Shown here: positions 31,827-40,465 of the stretch, piece after piece
How the letters are laid out: every line of letters starts with the position of its first letter
How positions within the stretch are numbered: position 1 is the stretch's first letter
Assembly (NCBI GenBank): GCA_944358815.1
Contig: CALVRX010000043.1
Location: 1 to 40,585 of the forward strand
Reading direction: 5' to 3'
Origin: an uncultured Bacilli bacterium
Lineage (GTDB): Bacteria; Bacillota_I; Bacilli_A; RF39; UBA660
DNA: 40,585 nucleotides
The notes under the pieces: model-generated
What the model saw: only the letters and a program-made list of their open reading frames with translations
The model's database searches: none
What the model was told of the DNA's origin: nothing
Position numbers and translations under genes: made by a program

Positions 31827-32717
31827 ATGAGAATATTTGTCGATGATTATGTCCAAGTTAGGTATGTTAATTTATATAATAAGAAAGTGTCTCATGATTT
31901 GAAAATTTTGGCTATTGGCGATGTACATATTAGTAGTTTGGTTAGTTTAAAAAAAATTAGTTTTATAAAAAAGCAAATGGAAAGAGAAAAAGCAGATTAT
32001 ATTGTTTTTACTGGTGATTTGATAGATAATATAGATGATATTGAAAATGATGATGTGATTTTTAAGGTTAATGATTTGTTATCTTGTGCGGTTAGATTAG
32101 CACCTACTTTTGTGGTTTTAGGGAATCATGATTATATTCATAAGAAAAATGGAAGAGTTGATTTGGCAGGTGTTAAAAAGTTTTATACTAATATTAAAGG
32201 GGTTAAGGTATTAGATAATGATGTATATTTTGATAAATATATTTGGATCATGGGGTATACGGAAACTAAAAAGTATTATATGAAAAAGGAATATGATGTT
32301 AAAGCATTTTATGATGATTTTAAAAGTCATAAAGAGCTTTATGAAAGTGTGAATAAAGAGTTACCAACGTTGGCATTAATACATTCACCTGAGTTTAGTA
32401 AGGATAAAAAATGTGTGGATATGTTTCATGATTATGATTTAATTATATGTGGTCATACTCATGATGGATGTGTTCCTTTTGGCTTTGGTAATTTTAAGAG
32501 AGGTCTTATTAGTCCTAAAAAAACTTTTTTTCCAAAAAATGTACGCGGTATTCGAAAACTTGGTGTTAATTATATTTTGATTACTGGTGGAGTGGTTAAG
32601 ATTCAAAAATGTGCACCGAGGTTACTTCATCCATTAAATCATTTTTGCCCTGTGCAGATGGATGTAGTGACACTTAGTAATAAGATAGATGTTAGTATTA
32701 AGAAAAAGTGGTATTAG
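31827..32717 (+). CDS. Calcineurin-like metallophosphoesterase
   Basis: A 296-residue binuclear-metal phosphoesterase with all motifs in order: GDVH (about 32-35), GDLID, GNHD, His in LALIHSPEF and GHTHDG. It resembles the YkuE/YaeI-type branch, some members of which act on lipid headgroups, but substrate prediction within this superfamily is poor. There is no signal peptide, although the first 30 residues are a beta-rich extension (VRYVNLYNKKV). Ribosome site ggggtg. The following 100 nt hold only a 26-codon ORF without a ribosome site. Confidence 0.88.
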   Translation: MRIFVDDYVQVRYVNLYNKKVSHDLKILAIGDVHISSLVSLKKISFIKKQMEREKADYIVFTGDLIDNIDDIENDDVIFKVNDLLSCAVRLAPTFVVLGNHDYIHKKNGRVDLAGVKKFYTNIKGVKVLDNDVYFDKYIWIMGYTETKKYYMKKEYDVKAFYDDFKSHKELYESVNKELPTLALIHSPEFSKDKKCVDMFHDYDLIICGHTHDGCVPFGFGNFKRGLISPKKTFFPKNVRGIRKLGVNYILITGGVVKIQKCAPRLLHPLNHFCPVQMDVVTLSNKIDVSIKKKWY

Positions 32718-32817
32718 TTTTATTATGGGCAATATTTTAAATATAGATATTGTATGTAATAAAAAATTAGTAAAAAGATATGATACAAAAGTTAACAGTA
32801 GATAATTTTAAAACTTA

Positions 32818-32853
32818 ATACTGTCATAAAATTACTTTATGACAGTATTTTTG
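32818..32853 (+). terminator. Strong terminator
   Basis: Thirteen perfect pairs (atactgtcataaa / tttatgacagtat), 5-nt loop, then four T. It stands 100 nt beyond the metallophosphoesterase gene. Confidence 0.85.
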
Positions 32854-32898
32854 TAACCAAATGCCTACTTTTACATATTTTAATGTAGAGGTGGTTAT

Positions 32899-34248
32899 GT
32901 GAATAATTTACAGGTGGTTGTAGATGCTGGACATGGAGGTACAGATAGTGGCGCTGTAAGTAGCTCTGGTGTTAAAGAAAAAGATTTAACTTTAATGATT
33001 GCGCAGTATATGTATGAAGAGTTTCAAAAGAGGGGAGTGCCAGTTACTTTAGTTAGATCTACTGATGAGACAGTATCACCAACTGAAAGGGTAGATAGAA
33101 TACTGGCAGCTTATGGTGATAATCCAAATGTAGTAATTATTTCAAATCATATTAATGCGGCTGGTTCTGCTACGCAAGGTGCTGAGGGAGCAGAAGTTAT
33201 TTATGCTTTAAGAGATGATGATACATTAGCTTCTAATATTTTAACGGCTTTGGGTAATGCAAATCAAAAAATGAGAAAGTTTTATCAAAGAAGGTATCCT
33301 AGTGATACATCTAAGGATTATTATTTTATTCATAGGAATACAGGGAAAAATACGCATCCAGTTATAGTTGAATATGGTTTTATCGATAATCCTGAAGATT
33401 TAAATAAAATTCAGAATAATTATAAGAAATATGTTGATGCAGTGGTTGATGCGGTTATTGCAACAGCAGAAGGGGAGAGTATTCCAACTTTGCCGGAGAG
33501 TGGAAATTATTATGTGGTACAAAATGGTGACAGTTTATGGAAAATCGCTAATAAGTATGGGATTACAGTTAATGAACTTAAAGATTTAAATGGACTTACT
33601 AGTAATAATTTAACTGTTGGTCAAATATTGGAGGTGCCTGGCTTAGATAATACTGGTTTAACATATACGGTACAAAATGGCGATAGTTTATGGAAGATTG
33701 CTAATAAGTATGGAATGACGGTAGATGAACTTAAAAGTTTAAATGGACTTACTAGCGATAATTTAAGTGTGGGGCAGGTTTTAAAAGTTTCAAATGATAT
33801 TGCTGATTCTGATGAGAAGACATATACGGTTAAAAGTGTTGATAGTTTGTGGAGTATTGCGAATAGATTTGGAACAAGTGTTAATACTTTAAAAAGTTTG
33901 AATGGACTTACTAGTGATGTGTTAAGTATAGGACAGGTTTTAAAGATTCCAACTGATTTAGATAATAATACATATACAGTGAAAGCTGGTGATAGTTTAT
34001 GGAATATTGCAAATAAATATGATATTACAGTTAATGAACTTAAAGATTTAAATGGACTTACTAGTAATATTTTAAGTATAGGGCAAGTTTTGAAGGTGCC
34101 AAGTGATGGGAATACGTATATAGTTAAAAGTGGTGATAGTTTGTGGAGTATTGCAAATAGATTTGGAACAAGTGTTAATACTTTAAAAAGTTTGAATGGA
34201 CTTACTAGCAATAATTTAATGATTGGTCAAGTATTAAGATTACCATGA
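32899..34248 (+). CDS. N-acetylmuramoyl-L-alanine amidase (Amidase_3) with five LysM domains
   Basis: Residues 1-190 form an Amidase_3 zinc domain that cuts the MurNAc-L-Ala bond: His12 (DAGHGG), Glu27 (KEKDL), His84 (SNHINA) and Glu158 (VEYGFI). Five LysM domains follow at about 205-247, 256-298, 309-351, 359-401 and 407-449, each with DSLWxIANxxG and a GQxLxxP-like end, to bind GlcNAc chains. The third has Val instead of Gly before DSLW. It starts at GTG 32899, 5-6 nt after gaggtgg; the overlapping ATG leads straight to a stop. No signal peptide is seen, so export or release is unexplained. It meets the convergent deacetylase with a 6-nt gap. Confidence 0.94.
   Translation: MNNLQVVVDAGHGGTDSGAVSSSGVKEKDLTLMIAQYMYEEFQKRGVPVTLVRSTDETVSPTERVDRILAAYGDNPNVVIISNHINAAGSATQGAEGAEVIYALRDDDTLASNILTALGNANQKMRKFYQRRYPSDTSKDYYFIHRNTGKNTHPVIVEYGFIDNPEDLNKIQNNYKKYVDAVVDAVIATAEGESIPTLPESGNYYVVQNGDSLWKIANKYGITVNELKDLNGLTSNNLTVGQILEVPGLDNTGLTYTVQNGDSLWKIANKYGMTVDELKSLNGLTSDNLSVGQVLKVSNDIADSDEKTYTVKSVDSLWSIANRFGTSVNTLKSLNGLTSDVLSIGQVLKIPTDLDNNTYTVKAGDSLWNIANKYDITVNELKDLNGLTSNILSIGQVLKVPSDGNTYIVKSGDSLWSIANRFGTSVNTLKSLNGLTSNNLMIGQVLRLP
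33511..34245 (+). repeat. Five-copy LysM repeat array
   Basis: Repeat units of about 150 nt. Units 3 and 5 are almost identical over WSIANRFGTSVNTLKSLNGLTS, and units 1 and 4 share ITVNELKDLNGLTSN. Unit 2 differs. The A-B-C-A-C order points to duplication of blocks within the array. Confidence 0.85.
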
Positions 34249-34254
34249 AAGATT

Positions 34255-35310
34255 TTATTTTATATTTTTAACAAGGTCAAATCTGTATCCTTGTTTTTTC
34301 ATATTTTTGATAAAAGAATCTAAAGCTAAATAATTACCTTTATTTTTAGGATGTAGTAAGTATATAGCACCGTTATGGACTCTTTTAGTTAGTTCACCTA
34401 GAGCTTTTTCTTTGGTAACATCTTCTTTAAAATCTAAATAATCGGCACTATAAAAATAAGTTCTATAGCCTAAGTCTTTCATTATTTGTAAGTCACGGTA
34501 ACTCCATTCGCCTCTTGGATCACGGTAGACTTTATCCATGTTTTCGCCGGTGATTTCGTAGTATGTTTTTTCAACGTTTTGGATTTCTTTGAGGTATTTA
34601 TCAAAGTTTTCTTTGGTAGCTAGAGAAGGCATATTTAAATGATTAGATGTATGGTTGGCAATTGTATGACCATTTTTTGCCATTTTTTTAATAAGTTCTT
34701 TATTTTCTTCGATAAATTTACGACAGAGGAAAAAAGTGGCTTTGACATTATTTTTGTCTAGGACGTCTACTATTTCTTTGACATATGTTTGGAGTCCACC
34801 TTCATCAAATGTTAGATAAAGGACTTTTTCATTTGGCCCCATAAAGAACGCATTATATTTTTTTAGTTCGTTTATATCGGCGCCTCCTGATGGTCTTTTA
34901 CCATCTAATTTATTATTACTCCACCAACCTCTGGTTTGATTATCGATTTTGTCATAGGATTGTTTATAAGTAGGTGTTTTATTTTTGATTACCTTGATGA
35001 AACGATGAGCATTAGCAATTTCGTTATTGGAATTTTTGACGGTATATATTAATTCATACGTTCCCGGCTTATTTTGATTTATTTTACCTGTTATTTTGAC
35101 GTTTTTAGTAATGTTGCCATCTTTAGAATCTTTAGCCATGTAACCTGGCTCTTTATAATTTTGTCCTTGATTTATGGTTATAATATTTTTACCTTTTAAG
35201 GTTATTTTAGGAATTTCAATGGTGTTTTTTTGAATGAATTTTAAGTATATACTGATGGCAATTGTAAATGATAGTATTAAGGTTAAAATTAATTTAAAAT
35301 TTTTTTTCAT
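34255..35310 (-). CDS. PdaA-like polysaccharide deacetylase with Ig-like domain
   Basis: Order: membrane anchor (about 6-24), DUF5011/HYR-like Ig domain (about 38-105, TINQGQNYKEPGYMAKDSKDGN), linker, then a NodB deacetylase domain (about 155-351). Motifs: YLTFDEGG (DE in place of DD, as in PdaA), zinc His pair in ANHTSNH, RDPRGEWS and LLHPKNKGN. The PdaA branch removes acetyl from MurNAc after amidase action, the step to muramic-delta-lactam in spore cortex, but related enzymes act in vegetative wall. No sporulation genes are in the window. The pairing with an adjacent MurNAc-Ala amidase, though convergent, fits. Minus-strand ribosome site ggggtg. Confidence 0.9.
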   Translation of the reverse strand: MKKNFKLILTLILSFTIAISIYLKFIQKNTIEIPKITLKGKNIITINQGQNYKEPGYMAKDSKDGNITKNVKITGKINQNKPGTYELIYTVKNSNNEIANAHRFIKVIKNKTPTYKQSYDKIDNQTRGWWSNNKLDGKRPSGGADINELKKYNAFFMGPNEKVLYLTFDEGGLQTYVKEIVDVLDKNNVKATFFLCRKFIEENKELIKKMAKNGHTIANHTSNHLNMPSLATKENFDKYLKEIQNVEKTYYEITGENMDKVYRDPRGEWSYRDLQIMKDLGYRTYFYSADYLDFKEDVTKEKALGELTKRVHNGAIYLLHPKNKGNYLALDSFIKNMKKQGYRFDLVKNIK

Positions 35311-35320
35311 TTTAACACCC

Positions 35321-35357
35321 CATCATATTATACTTAATATTTTTTTAAAATATGATG
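35321..35357. promoter_or_regulatory. Inverted repeat between divergent genes
   Basis: catcatatt / aatatgatg, nine perfect pairs around a 19-nt AT-rich gap. A minus-strand TATAAT lies inside (about 35333-35328). It could be an operator for the deacetylase gene or a hairpin in its leader. Confidence 0.35.
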
Positions 35358-35369
35358 TATAAAGTTTAT

Positions 35370-35398
35370 TTGTACTTTTATAAAAAGTAATATATAAT
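35370..35398 (+). promoter_or_regulatory. Promoter of the phosphohexomutase gene
   Basis: TTGTAC (35370-35375), 17-nt spacer, TATAAT (35393-35398), 19 nt before the chosen start. Confidence 0.75.
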
Positions 35399-35417
35399 GA
35401 TTATAGGAGGAAGATTT

Positions 35418-36788
35418 ATGAAAATAACTAAGAAAATTAATGCGGATATTTTTAGAGAATATGATGTTAGAGGAATATATAATAAAGATATAGATGAAGA
35501 TGTTTCTTATACTGTAGGTAAGGCATTTGGAAGCTATATTAGAAAATTAAATCAAGATAAGGTAATTGTTGGTCATGATAATAGAGAGAGTTATGAGGTT
35601 ATTTATCCGGCCTTGGTAAAAGGCCTTATCGATAGTGGTGTAGATGTAATTAGTTTAGGAATGGTTACAACTCCGATGCACAATTTTGCTAAGATATATT
35701 ATAATGTAGAATCGGCTATTATGGTAACGGCCAGCCATAATCCTAAAGAGTATAATGGCTTTAAGATGTCCACTAGAAAAGAAGATTCATTATTTGGAGA
35801 TGAACTTAGAGAATTTAAAAGATTTTTAGATAAATATGAATTTACGGATGGTCATGGTAGTATAAGTGAGGTTAATGTTTTTCCTTTTTATGCAGATAAT
35901 TTAAAGAAGTCGCTTAATTTTGGAGATAGGAAAGTTAAAGTAGTAGTGGATTGTGGTAATGGTACAGGTAGTATTTTTATTAAAGATATTTTAGATATGT
36001 TTAATATTGATTATGAACTTTTATACTGTGAGAGTGATTCTAATTTTCCAAATCATATCCCAGATCCAGCGGTTAAAGATAATTTGCGAGATTTAGGGGC
36101 AAAAGTATGTGAACTTGGTTATGATTTAGGTGTGGCTGTCGATGGTGATACAGATAGATGTGGTCTTGTTTTGGAAGATGGAAGTTTTGTTTCAGCTGAT
36201 TTAATTATGGTTATGTTTTATAGAGATTTAGCTGATAAAATGAAAGTGCGTAAAGGTGTTTTTGATGTCAAGTGTTCACTTTCTTTAATTGATGAAATTA
36301 AGAAATTGGGATTAGAGCCTTGTATGAATAGAACTGGTAGTGTGTATTGTAGGAAATATGTTTGTGACAATGATTTAGATTTTGGGGGAGAATATTCTGG
36401 ACATTTATTTTTTAGAGATAGATATTTAGGATATGATGATGGAGTTTATGGTATTCTTAGAATTATAGAATTACTTTCTAAAACCGATAAAAAAATTAGT
36501 GAGCTTTTGGATGGACTTAATCATTATTATTCGACAGAAGAAATTAAAGTTAGAGTGACTGATGATAATAAGTTCAATATTGTGAGTGGTGTGATTGATT
36601 ATTCAAAACAAAAAGGTTATGATTATTCTTTGGTGGATGGCATTAGAGTGATGTTTGATGGAGCTTGGGCATTAGTTAGAGCTAGTAATACCGGTCCAGA
36701 TTTAACTATAAGATTTGAGGCTAAAACTAAAGAGAGATTAGAAGAACTGCAAAAAGAGTTTACGACAGTTATCGATAAATTAAAATAA
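35418..36788 (+). CDS. Phosphomannomutase/phosphoglucomutase
   Basis: A 456-residue alpha-D-phosphohexomutase of the ManB/AlgC branch. The phosphoserine loop is TASHNPKEYNGFK (Ser106), the metal loop DGDTDRCG (Asp242/244/246), the sugar-specificity loop GGEYSGH and the phosphate site RASNTGPDLTIRFE. GEYSGH-type loops are common in dual-specificity PMM/PGM enzymes that interconvert hexose 1- and 6-phosphates for nucleotide-sugar supply to the envelope. The true start at 35418 follows aggagg. The in-frame ATG at 35397 overlaps the -10 box and is excluded. Confidence 0.93.
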   Translation: MKITKKINADIFREYDVRGIYNKDIDEDVSYTVGKAFGSYIRKLNQDKVIVGHDNRESYEVIYPALVKGLIDSGVDVISLGMVTTPMHNFAKIYYNVESAIMVTASHNPKEYNGFKMSTRKEDSLFGDELREFKRFLDKYEFTDGHGSISEVNVFPFYADNLKKSLNFGDRKVKVVVDCGNGTGSIFIKDILDMFNIDYELLYCESDSNFPNHIPDPAVKDNLRDLGAKVCELGYDLGVAVDGDTDRCGLVLEDGSFVSADLIMVMFYRDLADKMKVRKGVFDVKCSLSLIDEIKKLGLEPCMNRTGSVYCRKYVCDNDLDFGGEYSGHLFFRDRYLGYDDGVYGILRIIELLSKTDKKISELLDGLNHYYSTEEIKVRVTDDNKFNIVSGVIDYSKQKGYDYSLVDGIRVMFDGAWALVRASNTGPDLTIRFEAKTKERLEELQKEFTTVIDKLK

Positions 36789-36811
36789 AAAAAGATTATA
36801 TGGTATTTATA

Positions 36812-36840
36812 TTGCAATAAGCAGGAAAATATTATATAAT
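36812..36840 (+). promoter_or_regulatory. Promoter of tRNA-Thr
   Basis: TTGCAA (36812-36817), 17-nt spacer, TATAAT (36835-36840), 8 nt before the tRNA. Confidence 0.75.
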
Positions 36841-36848
36841 TTTTATAT

Positions 36849-36922
36849 GCCGCAATAGTATAGTGGTATTACGAGGCCATGGTAAGGCTTTAATGTAGGT
36901 CCGATTCCTACTTGCGGCACCA
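36849..36922 (+). tRNA. tRNA-Thr (GGT), unusual body
   Basis: The acceptor gccgcaa/ttgcggc is fully paired. The anticodon stem aggcc/ggctt has loop atggtaa with anticodon GGT at 36881-36883. T stem gtagg/cctac, discriminator A, encoded CCA. G1-C72, C2-G71 and A73 fit threonine identity. The D arm gta-agtgg-tac is like that of tRNA-Gly. The T-loop is tccgatt, with C where U55 is nearly universal, and position 32 is A. It has its own promoter and terminator, so it is probably functional. Confidence 0.85.
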
Positions 36923-36933
36923 TTTATGTAGTT

Positions 36934-36958
36934 AACCGCTTGTATAGCGGTTTTATTG
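36934..36958 (+). terminator. Terminator of tRNA-Thr
   Basis: aaccgct / agcggtt with a 5-nt loop, then ttattgtg. Confidence 0.7.
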
Positions 36959-36964
36959 TGTTTT

Positions 36965-36999
36965 AAAATGCACAATATTTTTAATATATAGTGCATTTT
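36965..36999. terminator. Terminator of the CmpB-family gene (minus), possibly bidirectional
   Basis: aaaatgcac / gtgcatttt, nine pairs with a 17-nt AT-rich loop. It lies directly beyond the minus-strand stop codon, and T follows on both strands. Confidence 0.6.
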
Positions 37000-37632
37000 T
37001 TAAAAATATAGATATTTAAAGCCTAGTTTTTTATAAATGGTTGATGCACGTGGCAACGAGAATATATTGGCAAATATTAAGTTATATAGTTCATCGGCTA
37101 GGAAGATGAAACAAAGAGTGTAACTCATAATTAAAAATGTTTTTTTGTTTAGATGTTTAGCTAGATAAAAGCAAAAGGGTACTATTAGATATATAAGTAA
37201 TAGGCTAGATAGTCCGAATATGAGGACACTTCTTAGGCAAACGTAACCGTTGATATTACCAAAATTCAATATTTCTTTGGTATAATCCCAACATTTGATT
37301 CCGTTTATATTTTCCATATACCAGCCACCTATATATTCTAAGATACCACTGATGAAAATACTAATTAAAAAGATGTATAATGGATGTTTTCTTTTTTTAT
37401 AGGTTAAAAAGAAAATGACTACAGCACCAATAGCATAGATATTAATCCATGGAAGAAAATTTCCACCACGCCAATATATTTCTTGCATACCACTATTAAA
37501 GTAGTAAAATATGACTTCATATAGCCAACCAAAGATTCCTGATATGACTACTATTAAACAAATTATACCTAATAGGGTTTGGGTATCAAATTTATAGTCA
37601 TTGTTTAAATAATTTTTAAATTTTTGTTTCAT
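37000..37632 (-). CDS. CmpB-family (putative ABC permease-like) membrane protein
   Basis: A 210-residue membrane protein with five or six segments. Family blocks are GIFGWLYEVIFYYF, YWRGGNFLPWINIYAIGAV, GILEYIGGWYMENINGIKCWDY and NFGNINGYVCLRSVLIFG, matching the CmpB family (PF06541 by memory). Despite the family name, transport function is not shown for it, and no ATPase gene is adjacent. Minus-strand start ATG at 37632 is preceded by a purine-rich ggaag stretch. A terminator sits at its stop codon. Confidence 0.85.
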   Translation of the reverse strand: MKQKFKNYLNNDYKFDTQTLLGIICLIVVISGIFGWLYEVIFYYFNSGMQEIYWRGGNFLPWINIYAIGAVVIFFLTYKKRKHPLYIFLISIFISGILEYIGGWYMENINGIKCWDYTKEILNFGNINGYVCLRSVLIFGLSSLLLIYLIVPFCFYLAKHLNKKTFLIMSYTLCFIFLADELYNLIFANIFSLPRASTIYKKLGFKYLYF

Positions 37633-37736
37633 ACATCATACTTCCTTTATTTTATTTTAACAGATAAAAATATTATTTTGTAGTATTTTGTTAATGAATA
37701 TGTTAAAATGTTGGTAAGAAAGGATTGAAATACTAT

Positions 37737-38846
37737 ATGAATTTTAAAGAAAGAATATTGAAATTTTTAAAAATGGATGATTATGATGTTTTGAATATGG
37801 ATTTAGATAATGATAAGCAAGATGATTCTTCTAATACTGTAACAAATTATGAATTAAATGATAAAGTAGATGCATTTATTAAATGGTACTACGATAATGA
37901 TAAATTTTCATATTTTGGAAAAGCAAACCGTATGAGAGATTTTATTGAAAAAATGGCTGTTTGGTATGAACTTAGGTATCCAGATTATGAAATAGAGAGA
38001 AAGATGTTTGATGTGGAAATTATTAGTGGAAAAGAAATAAGTAAAATAATGTTTCAAGACAATGAGTATATAAATACTTTATTAGATAATTCTTCAAAAA
38101 TTAGTGAATTTGATTGGTCTAAATTTTATAGTGCAAAGGCATTTATTTCCTCTTTACCAAATTCTGAACGAATATATTTTAAACCTAGATTTCAAAAAAG
38201 TTTTTATTTAGGTGAAAATTTTTATGTTCGTTTATCACGAAAGGGAACTGTGTTAGAAATTATTGATATTTTGGGGGATCTTGATTTACTTATTGCAAGT
38301 GACAATATTATTGGAAAGAATATTAAAGATGTGGTTAAAATATTTGAAGATAACGGAATAGAAATTAAAGAAAATAGTGATGTTAAAAGAATTATTAAAC
38401 TGTATGATAATTGGGTATATCAAAAAGATGAAATGTTAAACTGTGTAATGTATAGAATTATTGAAAGAGGCGGCAATAGAATTGGACCGCGAAGAGGATT
38501 TTTATTTGCTAAAGAATTTAATAGAAATATTGATATTCCAATGATTTATGGTATTGATACTTCGGATCCAATGCTTGGAGATTTTATTATGGAATATTTA
38601 AAAGCTGGGGGAAATGAAGATTTAATATGTTTATATGGATATGGTTTTAGAGATAAACAAAATGAACCTTTACGAACAATTTCTTTGAAAGAAGTGATGA
38701 AATTAAAAGGGGTTAGTCTTGAATTGGAAAAAGAAAAGACCGCTAAAAAAGAAGTATTTCAAAGACTTGTAGATGATTTATCTAGTGATGATTTTAGAAA
38801 AACAAAGGTTAAACAATTGAGAATAAATAGAAATAAAAAAAAGTAG
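37737..38846 (+). CDS. Unknown soluble protein, 369 residues
   Basis: Family not recognised. No membrane segment or signal. The N-terminal part (1-60) is acidic and low in complexity. A helical region follows with KANRMRDFIEKMAVWYELRYPDYEIER, then a strand-rich middle with RLSRKGTVLEIIDILG and a conserved-looking block GNRIGPRRGFLFAKEFNRNIDIPMIYGIDTSDP. The C terminus is strongly basic (KTKVKQLRINRNKKK). A TTG at 37725 is also in frame, but it abuts aaagga. The ATG at 37737 is preferred although the site is 12 nt away. Extended -10 TGTTAAAAT ends at 37709. A terminator follows, so it stands alone. Confidence 0.78.
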   Translation: MNFKERILKFLKMDDYDVLNMDLDNDKQDDSSNTVTNYELNDKVDAFIKWYYDNDKFSYFGKANRMRDFIEKMAVWYELRYPDYEIERKMFDVEIISGKEISKIMFQDNEYINTLLDNSSKISEFDWSKFYSAKAFISSLPNSERIYFKPRFQKSFYLGENFYVRLSRKGTVLEIIDILGDLDLLIASDNIIGKNIKDVVKIFEDNGIEIKENSDVKRIIKLYDNWVYQKDEMLNCVMYRIIERGGNRIGPRRGFLFAKEFNRNIDIPMIYGIDTSDPMLGDFIMEYLKAGGNEDLICLYGYGFRDKQNEPLRTISLKEVMKLKGVSLELEKEKTAKKEVFQRLVDDLSSDDFRKTKVKQLRINRNKKK

Positions 38847-38863
38847 AGATAGATATAAGATAT

Positions 38864-38895
38864 AGATACATGTGTTAAGTATGTGTCTTTTTTTC
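38864..38895 (+). terminator. Terminator of the 369-residue gene
   Basis: agatacat / atgtgtct (one G-T) with a 9-nt loop and a long T run. Confidence 0.7.
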
Positions 38896-38955
38896 TTTTG
38901 TTTGAGTTTATTTTTGGAAAATGTGATATTATATATATTGAAAGGTAGGGATAAT

Positions 38956-39699
38956 ATGTTACCAGGGAAAGTAGCTATTGTTACAGGAGGAACTAGAGGA
39001 ATTGGATTTGCCGTTGTAAAGAAGTTTTTAGATAATGGTGCAACAGTCGTGTTATTTGGTACTAGAGAAGAGACTGTACAGGCAGCACTTACTAAGTTGA
39101 ATCATGAAAATCCAAATTATCCAGTTATGGGAATGTACCCAGATATTACAGATATGGAGGCAGTTGAAAAGGCTTTTGCAGAAGTAAAAAACCGTTATGG
39201 AAAAATAGATATTGTGGTTAACAATGCAGGAATTTCTGCTCGTGAAAGTCTTTATAATTATGAAGAAGAGGCTTTTGATAAAATTATTGATTTAAATGTC
39301 AAAGCGGTATTTAATTGCTCTAAAGTAGGGGCTAAATATATGAAAGCACAAGGTGGCGGAGTTATTTTAAATACTAGTTCTATGGTTAGTATTTATGGAC
39401 AAGCTGCTGGTTGTGGGTATCCGGCAAGTAAGTTTGCCGTTAATGGTCTTACTAAGTCACTTGCTAGAGAACTTGGACGTGATCATATTAGAGTTAATGC
39501 GGTAGCACCAGGTGTCATTCATACTGATATGGTGGATAGTTTGCCTAAAGAGATGATTCAGCCAATTATTGCTTCTATTCCGATAGGTAGAATGGGTGAA
39601 CCAGAAGATATTGCTAATGCTTTTCTATTTTTAGCCAGTGATATGGCAAGTTTTATTACAGGAGCTATTTTATCTGTCGATGGGGCAGGTATGTGTTAG
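38956..39699 (+). CDS. Short-chain dehydrogenase/reductase, FabG-like
   Basis: A 247-residue classical SDR. NAD(P)-binding TGGTRGIG (about 12-19), NNAG, catalytic Ser in NTSSMVS, YPASK with the Tyr and Lys, then PGVIHTDM and the C-terminal SFITGAILSVDGAG. It is the size of FabG (3-oxoacyl-ACP reductase), but no fatty-acid genes are adjacent. B. subtilis YmfI, which acts with YmfF/YmfH in EF-P modification, is also an SDR, so that is a possible alternative. The start at 38956 has ggtaggg. Longer in-frame starts overlap the upstream terminator. Extended -10 TGATATTAT lies about 20-30 nt upstream. Confidence 0.9.
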   Translation: MLPGKVAIVTGGTRGIGFAVVKKFLDNGATVVLFGTREETVQAALTKLNHENPNYPVMGMYPDITDMEAVEKAFAEVKNRYGKIDIVVNNAGISARESLYNYEEEAFDKIIDLNVKAVFNCSKVGAKYMKAQGGGVILNTSSMVSIYGQAAGCGYPASKFAVNGLTKSLARELGRDHIRVNAVAPGVIHTDMVDSLPKEMIQPIIASIPIGRMGEPEDIANAFLFLASDMASFITGAILSVDGAGMC

Positions 39700-39720
39700 A
39701 AGATTTATATCTTCTTTTTA
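39698..39720 (+). terminator. Terminator between SDR gene and sirtuin gene
   Basis: agaagat / atcttct with a 4-nt loop and four T, starting in the stop codon. The sirtuin gene begins 10 nt later without a visible promoter, so it probably depends on readthrough. Confidence 0.65.
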
Positions 39721-39729
39721 GGTGGTTTT

Positions 39730-40449
39730 ATGGATTTTATTAGCAAGTTACAAAAGATGATTGATGAATGTGATAAAATTGTGTTTTTTGGTGGTGCTGG
39801 TGTATCTACGGAAAGTGGACTTAAGGATTTTAGAAGTAAAGATGGTCTTTATAATATGAAATATAAATATCCACCAGAAGAAATTTTAAGTCATAGTTTT
39901 TTTGTTAGTCATACGGATGCGTTTTATAAGTTTTATAAAGATAAGTTAAATGCTTTAGATATTTTACCAAATAGTTGTCATAAGTATTTAACAAAATTAG
40001 AAAAGTGTGGTAAATTAAAATCAATTATTACGCAAAATATTGATGGGTTACATCAAAAAGCTGGTAGTAAAAATGTAATAGAATTACATGGAACTATTTA
40101 TGAGAATTATTGCATTAAATGTGGTAAAAGTTATGATGCTGGTTATGTATTTAATTGTGAAGGTATTCCGATGTGTGATTGCGGTGGTGTAGTTAAACCT
40201 AAGGTGGTTTTATATGAAGAGGCTTTAGATGATATGGTAGTGGAAGAGGCTATTTATCAGATTAAAAATGCTGATTTATTAATTATTGGCGGTACATCAC
40301 TGACAGTTTATCCAGCTAGTAGTTTTGTTAGATATTTTAAGGGAAAATATTTAGTTATTATAAATAACGATAAGACTAGTTATGATGGTATGGCTGATTT
40401 AGTTATTCACGATAAAATAGGCGATGTGTTTGAAAAATTAAAAATATAA
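39730..40449 (+). CDS. cobB: Sirtuin, NAD-dependent protein deacylase
   Basis: A 239-residue sirtuin that removes acyl groups from lysines using NAD. Motifs: FFGGAGVSTESGLKDFR, TQNIDGLHQKAG, catalytic His in ELHGT, four zinc Cys (CIKC and CDCGG), and GGTSLTVYPASSF with a late IINND. The loop PKVVLYEEAL has Tyr-Glu where many have FGE. Substrate range (deacetylase or other deacylase) cannot be read. Ribosome site aggtgg. It lies 30 nt after the SDR gene, behind a terminator. The IS left end starts 16 nt after its stop. Confidence 0.95.
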   Translation: MDFISKLQKMIDECDKIVFFGGAGVSTESGLKDFRSKDGLYNMKYKYPPEEILSHSFFVSHTDAFYKFYKDKLNALDILPNSCHKYLTKLEKCGKLKSIITQNIDGLHQKAGSKNVIELHGTIYENYCIKCGKSYDAGYVFNCEGIPMCDCGGVVKPKVVLYEEALDDMVVEEAIYQIKNADLLIIGGTSLTVYPASSFVRYFKGKYLVIINNDKTSYDGMADLVIHDKIGDVFEKLKI

Positions 40450-40465
40450 ATGTTGATTATTGATA

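Noticed and set aside
32725-32805. 26-codon ORF (MGNILNIDIVCNKK start) after the metallophosphoesterase gene
   Set aside because: No ribosome site precedes it and no promoter is seen; the strong terminator beyond it suits the upstream operon.
33621-34211. 196-codon open frame on the minus strand
   Set aside because: It is the mirror of the LysM repeat array; its apparent repeats come from the plus-strand domains, and it has no ribosome site.
36849-36922. tRNA-Gly
   Set aside because: The D arm is Gly-like, but the anticodon is GGT and the discriminator is A, both fitting threonine.
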